The notes beneath the pieces were generated by a model. It was not told the origin of the DNA, did not search any database, and was given only the letters and a program-made list of their open reading frames with translations. Below are positions 11,380-21,830 of a stretch of DNA of 64,000 bases, in pieces; the first letter of the stretch is position 1; every line of letters starts with the position of its first letter. The translations under genes were made by a program, and so were the position numbers. This DNA comes from Pegoplata infirma (lineage: Eukaryota; Arthropoda; Insecta; Diptera; Anthomyiidae), in contig OY992540.1 of the NCBI GenBank assembly GCA_963921195.1, positions 21,774,262-21,838,261 of the forward strand, given 5' to 3'.

Positions 11380-12472
11380 GGGGGGGGTGAAATAAAGCCA
11401 TAGGCAATAAGGCCATATGGCCTTATTTCCCAAAGAGTTGAGAAATAAGGTCATATGGCGTTATTACCAACCACTGTTGGAAATAAAGCCATATATGGCT
11501 TTGTTACTCATTTAAATATTTTTTAAAAATGTTCATCATTATTTTGCGGAGAGTGTGGAAATATATTTCCACGTAAATCCTGCTACCCAAAAAAAATTAT
11601 TTAGCGAAGCCTCTAAATTTATTTTTGGAGTTTGAAATGGCGTACGGACATAGCGCCCAAGGTCTTATCGCCCAAAACCGTAAATGTCATATCGCCCAAG
11701 CTGCGACATATAGCCCAAAATGATAGGTCTAAAAATGTTACTTCTCGCAAAACAAAATTGTCAAAAAATCCGAAATTTTTATTTGGGCGAAATGTCGAAC
11801 TTACTTCTATGATTTGTGTTTTTGTAAAAAAGGTCTTCTGCGTAGCCGGCCTTCGGCCGGGCTTAGGGATTACATACTCCATGCATTAAACCCACCCTCT
11901 CTGCAAACGAAAGCTATTTTGGTTATCAGGCCTTTTTGAGGCATAACAAATTTGATAGCGCAAAGGCCTGCTACCCTAGAAAACTTTACTTGGCGGAGAG
12001 GGTGGGTTTAATGCATGGATTTTGTAATCCCTAAGCCCGGCCGAAGGCCGGCTACACAGAAAAACTTTTTTTTTAAACAATCTTTAAATTAAAAACCCTG
12101 CTAATAAAAAATTGGTGCCTAGACCGCTCTAAGTTCCAAGGTTCCTGGTATATGTGGTTTTTTAATTTAAGTATAGTCAAAAAAATTTTTTTTTTCTGCG
12201 TAGCCGGCCTTCGGCCGGGCTTAGGGATAACAAGCTCCATAAATTAATTTAGCGGCTTCGCTAAATAATTTTTTTGTTTGGGTAGCAGGATTTACGGGGA
12301 AATATATTTCCACATTTTCAACTGATATGGCTTTATTTCCACTTTGGGTGTAAAATCAATATGACTTTATTGCTCAATCGTGTTGGTAATAAAGCCATAT
12401 GGCCTTATTTCCCATTGAATTGAGAAATAAGGCCATATGGCCTTATTGCCTATGGCTTTATTTCACCCCCCC
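11380..12472 (+). mobile_element. G-run-ended foldback-rich element X, copy 2
   Basis: 1093-bp version of element X without the nested foldback, in the opposite orientation to copy 1. Exact 9-bp TSD AAAATATGC (11371-11379 and 12473-12481). Ends G8-TGAAATAAAGCC and the complement with C7. The 22-bp GGCCATATGGCC-centred palindromes lie at 11406-11427 and 12426-12447. The TTCG-loop hairpin word GGCCTTCGGCC occurs three times or more on alternating strands. Overlapping 85-87-codon ORFs on both strands (11619-11889) follow from the palindromic structure and match no protein I know. Confidence 0.82.
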
Positions 12473-12651
12473 AAAATATGCACTTGAAACTAAAATAGGC
12501 ATTTTCACCAAAATATGAAAAAATAATCAAAAACAAATCGATGACATTTTAACGTAAATTTCTTGATTCGGAAAGATAATTGGTCGATATCTTTTTTAGA
12601 CTATCGACAAAAAACATGCATTTGTATGGAAATCTCATCCCTAGTGATAAC

Positions 12652-14019
12652 TTAAGTGTACTTTTCACTATCACACATTTCCATTATACAAGCGTAATTT
12701 CACCATGTTAGCGAAATATTTTTTTTAAAAAATTTGGCCAGAAATTGTTCACTTATTAGATACGACTAGGTTGCAATAAAAAAATAATCCAAAAATTTTT
12801 AGGAAGTTGGTAAATTTTGATGTGTATAATGGAAAAGTGTGATAGTGGAAAGTACCCTTTATCGATGACTTAAACTGCTTCAATGATGTCTCTCTGACAA
12901 CTCAAGCAGATAATATCACTTGGAATGAGGGTGGTTAGAGAAACAATCAAAGGAACTTCAATGAATCGTGTGAACTGCAAGAGAGCTCGCCAAATGACAG
13001 GAATTCGTCTCAATTAACCTTTTAGTCCCAAACGTTAAAATAGTTTTATTTTGTGAAACTTCTAAGATATTGTATTTCAACATCCAACAAATCAGATGAT
13101 GTGTATGTCCAAAAAGCAGACAATGCTTTTTGCTTCCTTCTAAACGCAGCTCGGACAGAAGATATTGAACGCAGTTTTGGCAGTGTTTCACCACACACAA
13201 AAAATTATTGGCTAAAAATTTTCAATTAAATCTATTGATCAACAAAGTCTAAATGAGTCAATCAATGTTTTGATTAACATTTCTGTTATTTTCTTTGACT
13301 GTCGAGTTACAAATTTTCAACATACCAGATTTATAAATAATCGGGTTATACTTTATTTATTGTTGGCAACATATGGAAAGCAAAAGAAGAATTTTTTCAT
13401 AATTTTGTCATAAGCTTACATTTTATTCGTTAAATCAATCAATATTTTAATTGACTATATAAAATAATGGATCAAAATCAAAAAAAAATTTGATTGAAAA
13501 TGTATTCAATTAATCACCTACAATTTGATGATTGGCATAACAATTTTCTTGATTGGAGTAAATTCAATCAAAAAATTAATTGATCCACCTTTTGTTGATT
13601 AGAATTCATAGCGGAAAGAATCGTAGTTTGTGCCAACACATTACGGCTTCTAAGCAATCTGTAGCACCAAACATTGTAAGATTACAGACCATGGATCGCT
13701 GGTTGCTTTTGAATCGATGTTGACTGTAGTTGTAGACAAGACCACAGTCAACAGCCACTATGAGCCAGGCTTAGCCCAAGCTCCTCTAAATAGACTCTAA
13801 ATTCCACATGTTTATATGTTTACGATACCAGGATGATAGCACAGTCCCCATTTGGATGTATTGGGATGTTAGATTTTAAGTTACAATAGCCTAACACTTG
13901 AAACTGAAATTTACCATTTGCTTCGGAGATGGATCCAACTCATAAAAGGAATTGACGGAATACGGACTTAAATGTCATAGAGGATTAAATTTTATAAAAT
14001 ATCTTTTTAACAGTTAATA
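12652..14019. other. Unassigned stretch without a gene
   Basis: Mixed sequence with relatively high complexity at 12880-13200 and 13600-13970. An 80-codon minus-strand ORF (12958-13200) has plausible amino-acid mix (many Cys, His, Leu) but no motif I recognise. Sequence at 13210-13610 is rich in TCAATCAA/TTGATTGA words. No TE boundary could be fixed. Confidence 0.35.
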
Positions 14020-14475
14020 GCTTTTAAAAGTTATATAGGATTAAATTTTATAAAATATTTTTTTATTATTTTTGCTGGTCCTAGGATGCCACTAGTGATA
14101 GCATATGAAAGAGGAGGATCTATCATAATTTTCCTATTTAAAAATTTTTACATATCTGGAAAAAGGAGGTAAGTTACGTCCTTTCAAAACTTTACTCTTT
14201 AATATAATTCAAAATTTTCAACAAAATATTTTGATAAAGTTTTCAAAGGACTTTATTTACATTCTTTTATCCTGATATTGCAAAATTAAAAATAGAAGAA
14301 ATAGAGGAGATCCTACTCTTTCATTTGCTATCACCAGTGGTCAAGTACAAATATTTCAGAAATATTTAAGAAAATGTATCCTTTTAAACTTTGAAGTCCT
14401 TTTAAAAAGGACACAGGATCACGAAACGAAAAACTGTAAATGCAGTTTATCTCCAATTGATCTCTACTTTCGGAC
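14020..14475. mobile_element. Foldback MITE, CAGGATCACGAAA family, copy 2
   Basis: Diverged copy of the 8335-8800 element. It has GGTCCTAGGATGCCACTAGT near the left, the inverted GCTATCACCAGTGGTCAAG near the right, and the right end CAGGATCACGAAACG-AAAAACTG. The left terminus is truncated or decayed. Confidence 0.5.
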
Positions 14476-15118
14476 GTATATCATCCGGTTCATGCTGTCG
14501 GACGGTGTTATAAATTTTCGTACCTTAAATAATTCGATTCAAAATTTTTAATTAATTTTTTTGTTAGGAAATTGCTATTTCACTTGCTATTTTCACTTAT
14601 AAAAAAAATGTCTAAAATTTTTTCAAAACAATAGAAAAAAAAGTAAAAAAGTAGAATTTAAAATTTGTACTTGTTATTTTTTTTATAGTGACTTAAAAAG
14701 GAAGAAACTGTGTTCCTAAGTTTGGGTGGTTTTACAATGCAAATAAACAATAAAATTTTAGGAATTTTCATTGTTTTACATTTTATTGGTTTTTTATAAA
14801 CTCAAAAAAATCATTAAAAAAACTCCCTTTAAACACGTTGACATTTACGATTTATCAATAAACTAAAGATTTGTCAATCAACAAAATCTTGTCATTTATC
14901 ACTTGCTAAAAAAAATATATTTGTTTAAGATCAATTTTAAACTTCTCAGTATTTTTCAAAAAAACAAATAACAATGTAATTTTTGCCACAAAAGGCGCGT
15001 ATACAAATATTTGCTCAACATTAATTTTGACACAAAAATTTAAACAATAGATTTTCCTTACTAGACTTAATGTCTCTAACAAACAACAATTCTTATTAAC
15101 ACATCAATTTCATTCAGA
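14476..15118. other. Unassigned AT-rich stretch
   Basis: No gene, no clear repeat boundary. The sequence has a few ATTTATCAA/TTGATAAAT-type inverted words near 14850-14900. Confidence 0.3.
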
Positions 15119-15120
15119 TA

Positions 15121-16113
15121 TACAGTAGCGAGAAAATAAAATGCAACGTTGGCATGTGATTTTCAGGATCGCGTCTTAACTTATTTATGCATCCAGTTAA
15201 TCTGATACTTTGGGCTTTGTTTTCAATAGTCACTGTTAAATTATTTACGTGATTATGGATTTAATATCTTTATTTTGGCGACCGGCAAACGTAATATTTG
15301 CCATCAGAGCCAAATAAATTAAATTTGGATTCATCGCTTCACAAAACTTTGGCTTACTACTCCTTTGACCAATGGAGATAGCGGCTGGCAAAGTCAAGCC
15401 ATTTTTTCTTATTGACCTTACTTATAAGTGATTTCTTGTCTGATCTTCTGGCAAACAAATTTGCCTCTTTCAATCGATTTCCGACAGTGTGAACGCCAAT
15501 AGGAACTCCTAATTGTTCATTTGCGTAGCTGACAACATTTACCGCAGTCTTACGTGGGTCAATTATTACCATTTTTATCATTTGGCGGCCTTGGTGGGCA
15601 GTAGATTTATGTGGTCGACCACTTCCTGAGTTTCTATTCATATTTTTTCTTTGATGGAATCGGGATGCAATCGGAAAACCGTAGATTTATTCACACTAAA
15701 TTGACGGGCCACTTCGTTCATTGGTTTACCTTCTTTCAAAGCCTGAACAATTAAAAATTTGCTATCAGCTGATAGCTGTTTCTATTATAAAATTAATAAT
15801 TTTAAAATTTTTCATTAAATTTTCATTTTTATAACAGTAGATTACTTACTTTTACTTCTAAAAGTTACACTTCTAATCTAATACTAATAGCGTTGCATTT
15901 TTTTTTCTCGCCAAATTTGCTCACTTTTTTTAAAAAATATAAAAAAATTTAAGTTTGAAGAAAAGCAAACCCCAATTATTGATGCAATTAATTATATTAA
16001 ATTGCAACGAATTAAAAAACAAAAGAAGACTTGGATTGTATAACCGTTATTAATATAGAGTGTCGATAGAATATCATATCACACAGAGTTGCATTTTTTT
16101 TCTCGCTACTGTA
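15121..16113 (-). mobile_element. Decayed Tc1-like transposon (TA-flanked)
   Basis: Terminal inverted repeats CAGTAGCGAGAAAATAAAAT and the complement TTTTTTTTCTCGCTACTG, each flanked by TA, the Tc1/mariner target. A further copy of the terminal motif (GTTGCATTTTTTTTTCTCGC) sits about 200 bp inside the right end, at 15892-15912. That suggests the IR/DR arrangement with paired direct repeats known in some Tc1 elements. Total length is about 993 bp, where intact Tc1 elements are about 1.6 kb. The part after the DESKF motif, including the rest of the catalytic domain, is deleted. Contains the transposase pseudogene at 15270-15781. Confidence 0.9.
15270..15781 (-). pseudogene. Tc1-type transposase, frameshifted and truncated
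   Basis: A Tc1 transposase binds the terminal repeats and cuts and pastes the element at TA sites. Read on the minus strand, the first segment contains a helix-turn-helix (SADSKFLIVQALKEGK, then NEVARQFSVNKSTVFRL). A frameshift near 15645 follows. The second segment starts after a GSGRPHKST linker (GRPR-like) and continues through the second helix-turn-helix region. It ends LDFASRYLHWSKE before two stops at 15354-15359. In the same frame the catalytic signature SDESKFNLFGSDGKYYV continues to about 15280, supplying one acidic residue of the DDE/DDD triad. The remaining catalytic part is missing. The longest intact piece is 94 codons (15357-15641). Family assignment is secure; activity is excluded. 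Confidence 0.9.
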
Positions 16114-16846
16114 TGTCTATAGCATTTTCACTCTCAAATATTGACTTTATTAGGATATTTTTAATTTCAACCCTTATGGAAAATCTTTAAGAAAACTGTC
16201 TAGAGTGATCTATAAAAAATTGACAATAAATGTTGACATCTTTGTATTGTCGTAGAAATTTTATATTCTTTACAAAATGGATCCTGTTACATTGGATTCT
16301 ATAGAATTGTAATAGGTTTTTCTAGCCCTGCTAGACAAAGCGGAGTCTTCTTTCGTTAGGTATTGTTTTAAAATATCCTTTTATTGAAAAATTCACTGCT
16401 TTGTTCTTTTGTTAGTGTATAGTTTATAGAAAAATTTAACGTTTCTTTTTTGCTTTATACAAAGTCAATGAATTGTTATTTCTATTACGAAAATACATGA
16501 CATTTTTTTTAATTTATATAAAATTTAATTTCTCGCTGGACAAGGTTTGAGCTGTTCTTGAATTTCTGTTATTGTTTAAAATTTTATTGTATTTTCGTTG
16601 ATTTATAGTTTTTTATCAAAATATTATTGTCGTTAAATCTAATGGTATACATATATTTTTATTTGATAATAAAGCAGTTATTACACAGGATTATGTTGTA
16701 AAATGTGGGTCTTTGGAGGATATGATGTTTAGAGAAAACACAGATGTTTGACACGAGTAAGATTTTTTTTGCTTATGAAGTTTATAAATACATAATCTTG
16801 TATAAAAATGGACATAATCGTATCTGATCTGATAATATATATAATA
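16114..16846. other. Unassigned stretch without a gene
   Basis: AT-rich DNA with no ORF or repeat structure noticed. It contains CTAGCCCTGCTAGAC near 16323 and several ATTTATATAA-type words. Confidence 0.3.
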
Positions 16847-17341
16847 CAGTCGAACCCGGTTATAACGAACTCCGAGGGACCAGTAAAAATAGTTCGTTAT
16901 AAGCGAAGTTCGCTATAAGCGGGGTATATTTTATATCAACCTAGTTTTAATTCCAAAAAAAAAGTTCCAATTTTATTTTATTTAACATTTTTTTTGTAAG
17001 AAAACTACTTATTGAGAAGAAACATTGAAAATATAAATAAATTTTATCAAAATTATAATTTTAACCAAAAATTTCTAATTTTTTGTGATTTTGATAAACA
17101 TAATTGCCGCACATTTTAAAATATTTATGGGAGTTCGTTACAAAAAAGGTAAATGTACATCAAATTGTGTTCGTGGGACCATAATAAATAGTTCGTTTTA
17201 ACCGAGGATTCGTTATAACCAAGTTCGTTATAAAAGAAGTATTTTGTGTGAAAATTTATGCCAAAACGTCGGGACTTTAGAATTAGTTTGTTATAACCGA
17301 GAATTCGGTATAACCGAGTTCGTTATAACCGAGTTTGACTG
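16847..17341. mobile_element. pogo/Tigger-like MITE, 495 bp
   Basis: Ends CAGTCGAACCCGGTTATAAC and GTTATAACCGAGTTTGACTG flanked by TA on both sides (16845-16846, 17342-17343). The ends and TA target match the Tc1/mariner-pogo type seen widely in arthropods. The word GTTCGTTATAA or close variants occurs at least six times, clustered near both ends; these may be transposase-binding sites. No transposase coding sequence. Confidence 0.8.
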
Positions 17342-17359
17342 TATATGATTGCATAAACA

Positions 17360-17810
17360 TACAAAAAAAACCTTGTCAAATTACTAGAAAAAGTCGCGTT
17401 ACCTCATTTTACCAATATTTGAAAGTTTTCCTTGTTTTTTAACAAAAAATTTTCGATCGAAATTTACATTTTTTTGTTGTAATTTTACAATTTTTTTTGT
17501 AAATATACAAATTTCCAAGGTTCTTTTACAAAAAAAAATCTAGTAACTTCACGAGATTTTCTTGTAAGTTTTATTGCGCCAAAAAATTTGTAAATTTACA
17601 ATTTTATTAGGAAAAATCTTGTAAAATTACGAAAAACCTCGTACAATAGAAGGTAGCAAAAAAACTAGTAAAATCAAGAAACCTCCTTGTAAGTTTTATC
17701 ACGTCAAAAAATTTGTAGATTTACAATATTATTGGTAAAAAGCTTGTTAAACTACAAAAAAGTCACAAACTTTTTTTGTCGTTTTACATGTTCTTTTTAA
17801 TGGTGTTGTA
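17360..17810. mobile_element. ACCTTGTCAAATTAC-family MITE, copy 1
   Basis: Begins ACAAAAAAAACCTTGTCAAA and ends near TTTTTAATGGTGTTGTA. The interior alternates TTGTAAATTTACAA-like words with ACCTTGTAAAATTACGA-like words, plus CGTACAATAGAAGGTAGC. Two further copies at 32240-32690 and 32935-33425 carry the same CTTTTTCTRGTAATTTKACAAGG end, in the opposite orientation. TSD and superfamily were not resolved. Confidence 0.6.
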
Positions 17811-18364
17811 CCTGATCAGATATTTTAAATGTCGAATTTGTGTTAATGCTGGTTGCCCAAATCAGCGATATAATTATATCAATTTCGGTCATTTCAGATA
17901 TTATATAGAATCAGATACGATCATAAATGAAAAGATATAAAAAGATCAGACATGATCTCAAACAGGGGTATCGTGGAAACGTTGGTAGATTTTGACAAAT
18001 AGATTTATTATACTAAAAAAGACTTTACCTAAACTTTGGAAAAATTTTCTTCAAAACTGTTTATACATTTTCCAACAATTAAGTTAAATTTAACTAAAAG
18101 TTGGTAAATTTTCTTAACTGTTAGGAAAAAAATGTAGTTCATGTGCTGTTAAATAGTCCATTATTTTCCTTAAATTGAATTTCCATGGAAGAAATTCTTA
18201 CCGTCAAAGAAATTTTCCCTAAATATATGAAAAAATGCCTGCGAATTTTGTACTCTTGCCCAAAACATTAAATCATGATAATGTTTTGCGAAAGATTTGG
18301 GTGTGTTTGCCAAAGCAAAGTTGTTTTTAGAAAAAATAAAATTATATTACTTTGCTATTCCATG

Positions 18365-18518
18365 CAAAACGAATTGAAATATCAGTCGAGGACCCCATTA
18401 AAAAACCAAAAGAGCTGTACATTTCGTGAGTGCAAAAATAAGTGCAAAAAAGGGTTTTTACATTTTGGAGAGTATAAAAGATTCGGCACCAAAGAATATA
18501 CCACTCTCACTTGTTTTA
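18365..18518 (-). mobile_element. mini-me/DINE-like family I, truncated copy
   Basis: Reverse copy reduced to its two ends: AATTGAAATATCAGTCGAGG/ACCCCATTAA (the block after the TA tract) and GGAGAGTATAAAAGATTCGG ... CACTCTCACTTGTTTT. The middle, including the GTCY and TA tracts, is deleted. Confidence 0.6.
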
Positions 18519-18639
18519 TGTACATTTGAAAACAAATGTAAAATTTGTATGCGAAAAGCTTGGACTTGGTGAAAAAGAAGTTTTGGTAAAAAAAATGTTT
18601 TTTTAATACGAAAAACAAAATTATGTTAAAAAAATTTAA

Positions 18640-19085
18640 TGAACCCAAAATTTTTGGTGAAAAAAAATTTTGATGAAAAAAATTTTTTCATGAAAAGAAA
18701 AATTTTTTGATGTAAAAAAAAATTGATGAAGAAAAATATGAAAAAAAAAAATTTTGGTGAGAAAAAAATTGATAATAAAAAATTTGATAAAAAAATTTGA
18801 TGAAAAAAATTAATGAAAAAAAATATGATAAAAAAAACTATGAAAAAAAATTTAATGAAAAAAATTAATGAAAAAAATTGATGAAAAAAAAATTTGATGA
18901 AAAAAAAAATTTGATGAAAAAAAAATTTGATGAAAAAAAAAAAACATTTATAAAACAAACAAAATTTGATGAAAAAATGAGGAAAAGAAATATGGAAAAC
19001 AAAAGCTTAATGAAAAAAAAAAATTGATGAAAAAAATTTGATAAAAAAAAAATTATGAAAAAAAATTTGACTGAAAAAAATTTGA
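18640..19085. repeat. GATGAAAAAAATTT low-complexity array
   Basis: About thirty imperfect repeats of TTTGATGAAAAAAAA and variants. The 110-codon, almost all Phe/Lys minus-strand ORF across it (18626-18958) is a composition artefact. A sister array lies at 59635-59850. Single units of the same word sit at mini-me junctions (57124-57140, 51945-51960). Confidence 0.75.
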
Positions 19086-19199
19086 TTTTTGTTGAAAAAT
19101 AATAATGGTACTTATTATTTGGTTTTAAGAAAATGAAAATTCAAAAAAAAGTGAACTAAAATCTGGGAATATTAACAAAATTTTAAGAAAAAGAGGGAA

Positions 19200-20165
19200 T
19201 GATTTGCCTCCAAAGAGCTACCAAAATGCTGTTGGACCTTTTCTCGTGTTGGCAGTATTTACCGTGATATGTGCATATATAAAATCTCTGGAATCTCAAA
19301 TTTTAGATCTAAACTTAGGGTCTTGAGACCCCGACATATATGCAGAGCTAGGCTATTCAATATTTTTCTTTATAGTCTTTCTTTTGAAAATTTCATCCGT
19401 TTCGCTCTATCTCGCTTAGTTTTCGAGATATTGCCATTTTGAATTTTTAACTAAATTCTAAGAAGTTATTTACTAAATTTTCAGAAGTTATTAACTAAAT
19501 TCTAAGAAGTACACTTCCTCAATTCAAAGAAGAGAAATACGATGATGGTTTTTTTTTGTTAATTTTAACTAAATGGTTTTTTAAGAAATATGTATCAAAA
19601 ATAAAGTTACGTTTCTTAGATTTGTGGAAAATTTCTTTGGCAGTAAGAATTTTTTTCCTAATTTTTAAAAATTCCATTTAAAGAAAACTATGAACTAATT
19701 ATAAGTAAATGAACTAAACTTATTTCCGCATAGTTAAGAAAATTTCTCATTTTTTAGTTAAATTTAACTAAATTTTAGGAAAATTCATGATAAATTTTCA
19801 AAGACATTTTTTCCTAAATTTTAGTTATGTCGTTTTTTTTTCAGTGTAGCTTATATAGTCAAACTGAGGTGGCGTCCTGGAAATTTTTAAAATTAGACAC
19901 CAGCCTAAAAACATAATCATGTTAAAAAATCTTTATTTTAAGGACATATTCCTTTTCTTTAGTATTAGAAAGTAATTTTCTACCAATTCGATAATCTTTT
20001 TTGATTTGAGGAAGTTTTTTCCATTTTTAGTAAAAATTTTTTAACTTGCAACTTTTTTTTTTTTAAAAACTTAAAATAGTGATATCTCAAAAATTAAACC
20101 AGATAGAGCAAAATGGAGGTAATTTTTATCGGGGTCTAAACCCATTGGGGTTTTACCCAATTGGG
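19200..20165. repeat. Broken copies of the 29.4-kb hAT foldback family
   Basis: TGTTGGCAGTATTTACCGTG, ATATGTGCATATATAAA and GCTCTATCTCGCTTAGTTTT at 19246-19420 match the centre and arm of the element at 29402-30400. GATATCTCAAAAATTAAACC and AGATAGAGCAAAATGGAGG at 20085-20120, with CCCATTGGGG after them, match the other arm. About 600 bp between them consist of unrelated AACTAAATTTT-rich sequence, which resembles 18000-18230 in inverted orientation. Confidence 0.5.
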
Positions 20166-20300
20166 TCCCTAAATGTGTATGAATTAAATTGAAATGAAAT
20201 TTTTCCCATTTTTAGTTCAAATTGGCATAATATTATAAAATATTTTCTTTCCTTATTTTTAAGAAAAATATGAACTTATTAAAAGAAAAACATGGCAATG

Positions 20301-21263
20301 CACAGTGGTAAATTCCGGCCAAAACCCTATAACTTCTTTAATTCTTTATGTAAACTTATAAAATTTTATAGGTGGGTTAAGAATAAAACAATAAACCAAT
20401 TTCGCGAAAAAAAAAATTTTTCCGCGGAATTTTTTTTTTTCGCGAAAAATTTTTTTTTAAGGTGTTTCAAAAAGTTATGTTTTAATCGTCAGTATTTTAT
20501 CCATCTCTTTTTTGTAAGTTTTACTCAGCTCAAAAAATTCTTCATTTGATATAAAAGACCCCACTTTAAAGGGCTCTTACTGAAAGACTTGGTTAAACTT
20601 GTTTCTGATGCTAATTAGTACTTACTGGGGAACCCTAATACTAATTTATGGTATAGCGGCTTAAGAGCAATTATGAGCAAAAAGTAGTTTTTTAGCTTAC
20701 TAAAGTTTTTGTTTTTTATTAACATTATTTTTTTTTTAGATTTATTTTCACCACCACAATTTAAATGGATCCACGCTCTCGAAATTATCAAAATGCATGT
20801 GACATGTAAAAATTATGCTAAATTTTAAAAATATATCAATATTAAGGAAAAAAAAATTTTTTTAAGGTTTTTAGCCTACTTTGTTTTCAAAGCCGCAAAT
20901 CACAACTTTTTATTTAAAAAAAAAGTAAATGCAAAAACACAACTTGGCTTCGTTATAAAAACCAAACTACACTCTTAACAAATGAGTCCAGTTTCCCACT
21001 ATAAATTGGGTAAATTTCAACAAATTCAAATAATATACTACTATAAATGTGTAAATTTCCAATGATTTTTTGGTACAACTACACATTTTGTGTAAATTTA
21101 CCCAATTTATAGTAGGAAACTGAAATCATTTTAAATAGAGTGTAGTCAAAGGATTGGCACAAAACTTTGTAATCGCATGTTCTGAAGTGTTAACTCTCAT
21201 GTGGCATCAATTTGAAAAAAAAAAATTCTTTTTTTTTAGTTTTGGCCGGATTTTACCTCTGTG
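20301..21263. mobile_element. CACAGTGG-ended element with 5-bp TSD, element 1
   Basis: Left end CACAGTGGTAAATTCCGGCC, right end complement CACAGAGGTAAAATCCGGCC; both continue AAAAC. Exact 5-bp TSD CAATG at 20296-20300 and 21264-21268, so the empty site would read ACATGGCAATGGAGC. Transib transposons have CAC-starting ends and 5-bp TSDs; I infer kinship but see no transposase. 963 bp including a nested 173-bp MITE. Related in end structure to 34132-36115 and 54109-55983. Confidence 0.75.
20970..21142. mobile_element. 173-bp TA-flanked MITE
   Basis: Terminal repeats of about 50 bp start CACTCTTAACAAATGAGTCC on the left and read AAATAGAGTG at the right end. The inner parts CACTATAAATTGGGTAAATT and AAATTTACCCAATTTATAGT are mirror images. 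Flanking TA at 20968-20969 and 21143-21144 indicates the Tc1/mariner type. Confidence 0.75.
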
Positions 21264-21369
21264 CAATGGAGCTAAATCATTATCAATTTTCCTAGAATTT
21301 TGTTAATTTTTCCGTTTTTTAGTTCTTTTTTTCAGTGTAGGGTTCTTGCGCTTCTTTATCTTTACTAAT

Positions 21370-21830
21370 ATTATTAAGAGGATGTTTGTTTGTTTGAAGA
21401 AGTTAATCTTCGAAACTACTCATCCGATTTAAAAATTATTTTCACCAATATTAAGACTGTTTCTCCAGCATGGACATAGGGTAGGTTTCGTCAAACATGC
21501 CCACTTTTGTCCAAAAAACCTTAAATTTAAAAATCTCCAAATCTTCTTATCCAATTTAAAATATTTTTTTACCAATATAGTACACTGGCTAGGTTTAATC
21601 GACCCACTTTTTGTGAAAAAAAAACGTCAAAATTTAAAAATATCCGAAACTACTCATCAGATTTAAAAAATTTGTTCACCAATACTTGGAATGGTTCTTC
21701 TTCTTCCTTTTTGTCCAAAGACCGTAAAATTTAAAAATCTCCGAAACTACTCATTTGATTTCAAAAACGTTTTCGAAATCTCCGAAAATACTCATCCGAT
21801 GTACTTTGGAACTTTTTCTATCTCCTGAAA
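21370..21830. repeat. Degenerate ~115-140-bp tandem repeat
   Basis: Four to five units share CGAAACTACTCATCCGATTT and CACCAATA plus TTTTTGTCCAAA-like and AAATTTAAAAATCTCC-like blocks (starts near 21410, 21525, 21640 and 21735, with a partial unit near 21780). Non-coding. Confidence 0.6.

Larger units (their letters stand above)
8959..12643 (+). mobile_element. hAT-type non-autonomous element, split by two insertions
   Basis: Termini TAGGGATGAGATTTTCATGC and its inverted match ending GAAATCTCATCCCTA. An exact 8-bp TSD GTGATAAC lies at 8951-8958 and 12644-12651. The 8-bp TSD with a TAGGG-type end is the hAT signature. The interior is rich in AAAATATGCACT-type words. It is the same element as the intact 550-bp copy at 31117-31666. 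Here it is enlarged to 3685 bp by insertions at 9125-11134 and 11380-12472. No transposase; mobilised in trans if at all. Confidence 0.88.
18236..19885. repeat. Composite repeat block A, colinear with 50.9-60.05 kb
   Basis: The left edge GCCTGCGAATTTTGTACTC and about 50 bp after it (to 18285) match 50915-50960 almost exactly. The right edge, AGCTTATATAGTC-(A/G)-AACTGAGGTGGCGTCCTG at about 19848-19882, matches 60011-60043. Between these edges both blocks hold, in the same order, a family I mini-me copy, a GATGAAAAAAATTT array and a TTGTTGAAAAATAATAATG-like segment. They differ mainly by independent insertions. Confidence 0.6.

Noticed and set aside
11619..11889. Overlapping 85-87-codon ORFs on opposite strands
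   Set aside because: Both lie in inverted-repeat-rich element X; neither resembles a transposase.
18626..18958. 110-codon ORF rich in Phe and Ile
   Set aside because: Translation of the GATGAAAAAAATTT low-complexity array.
20301..20307. True V(D)J recombination signal
   Set aside because: Only the heptamer matches; there is no A-rich nonamer at 12 or 23 bp, and TSDs show ordinary transposon insertion.
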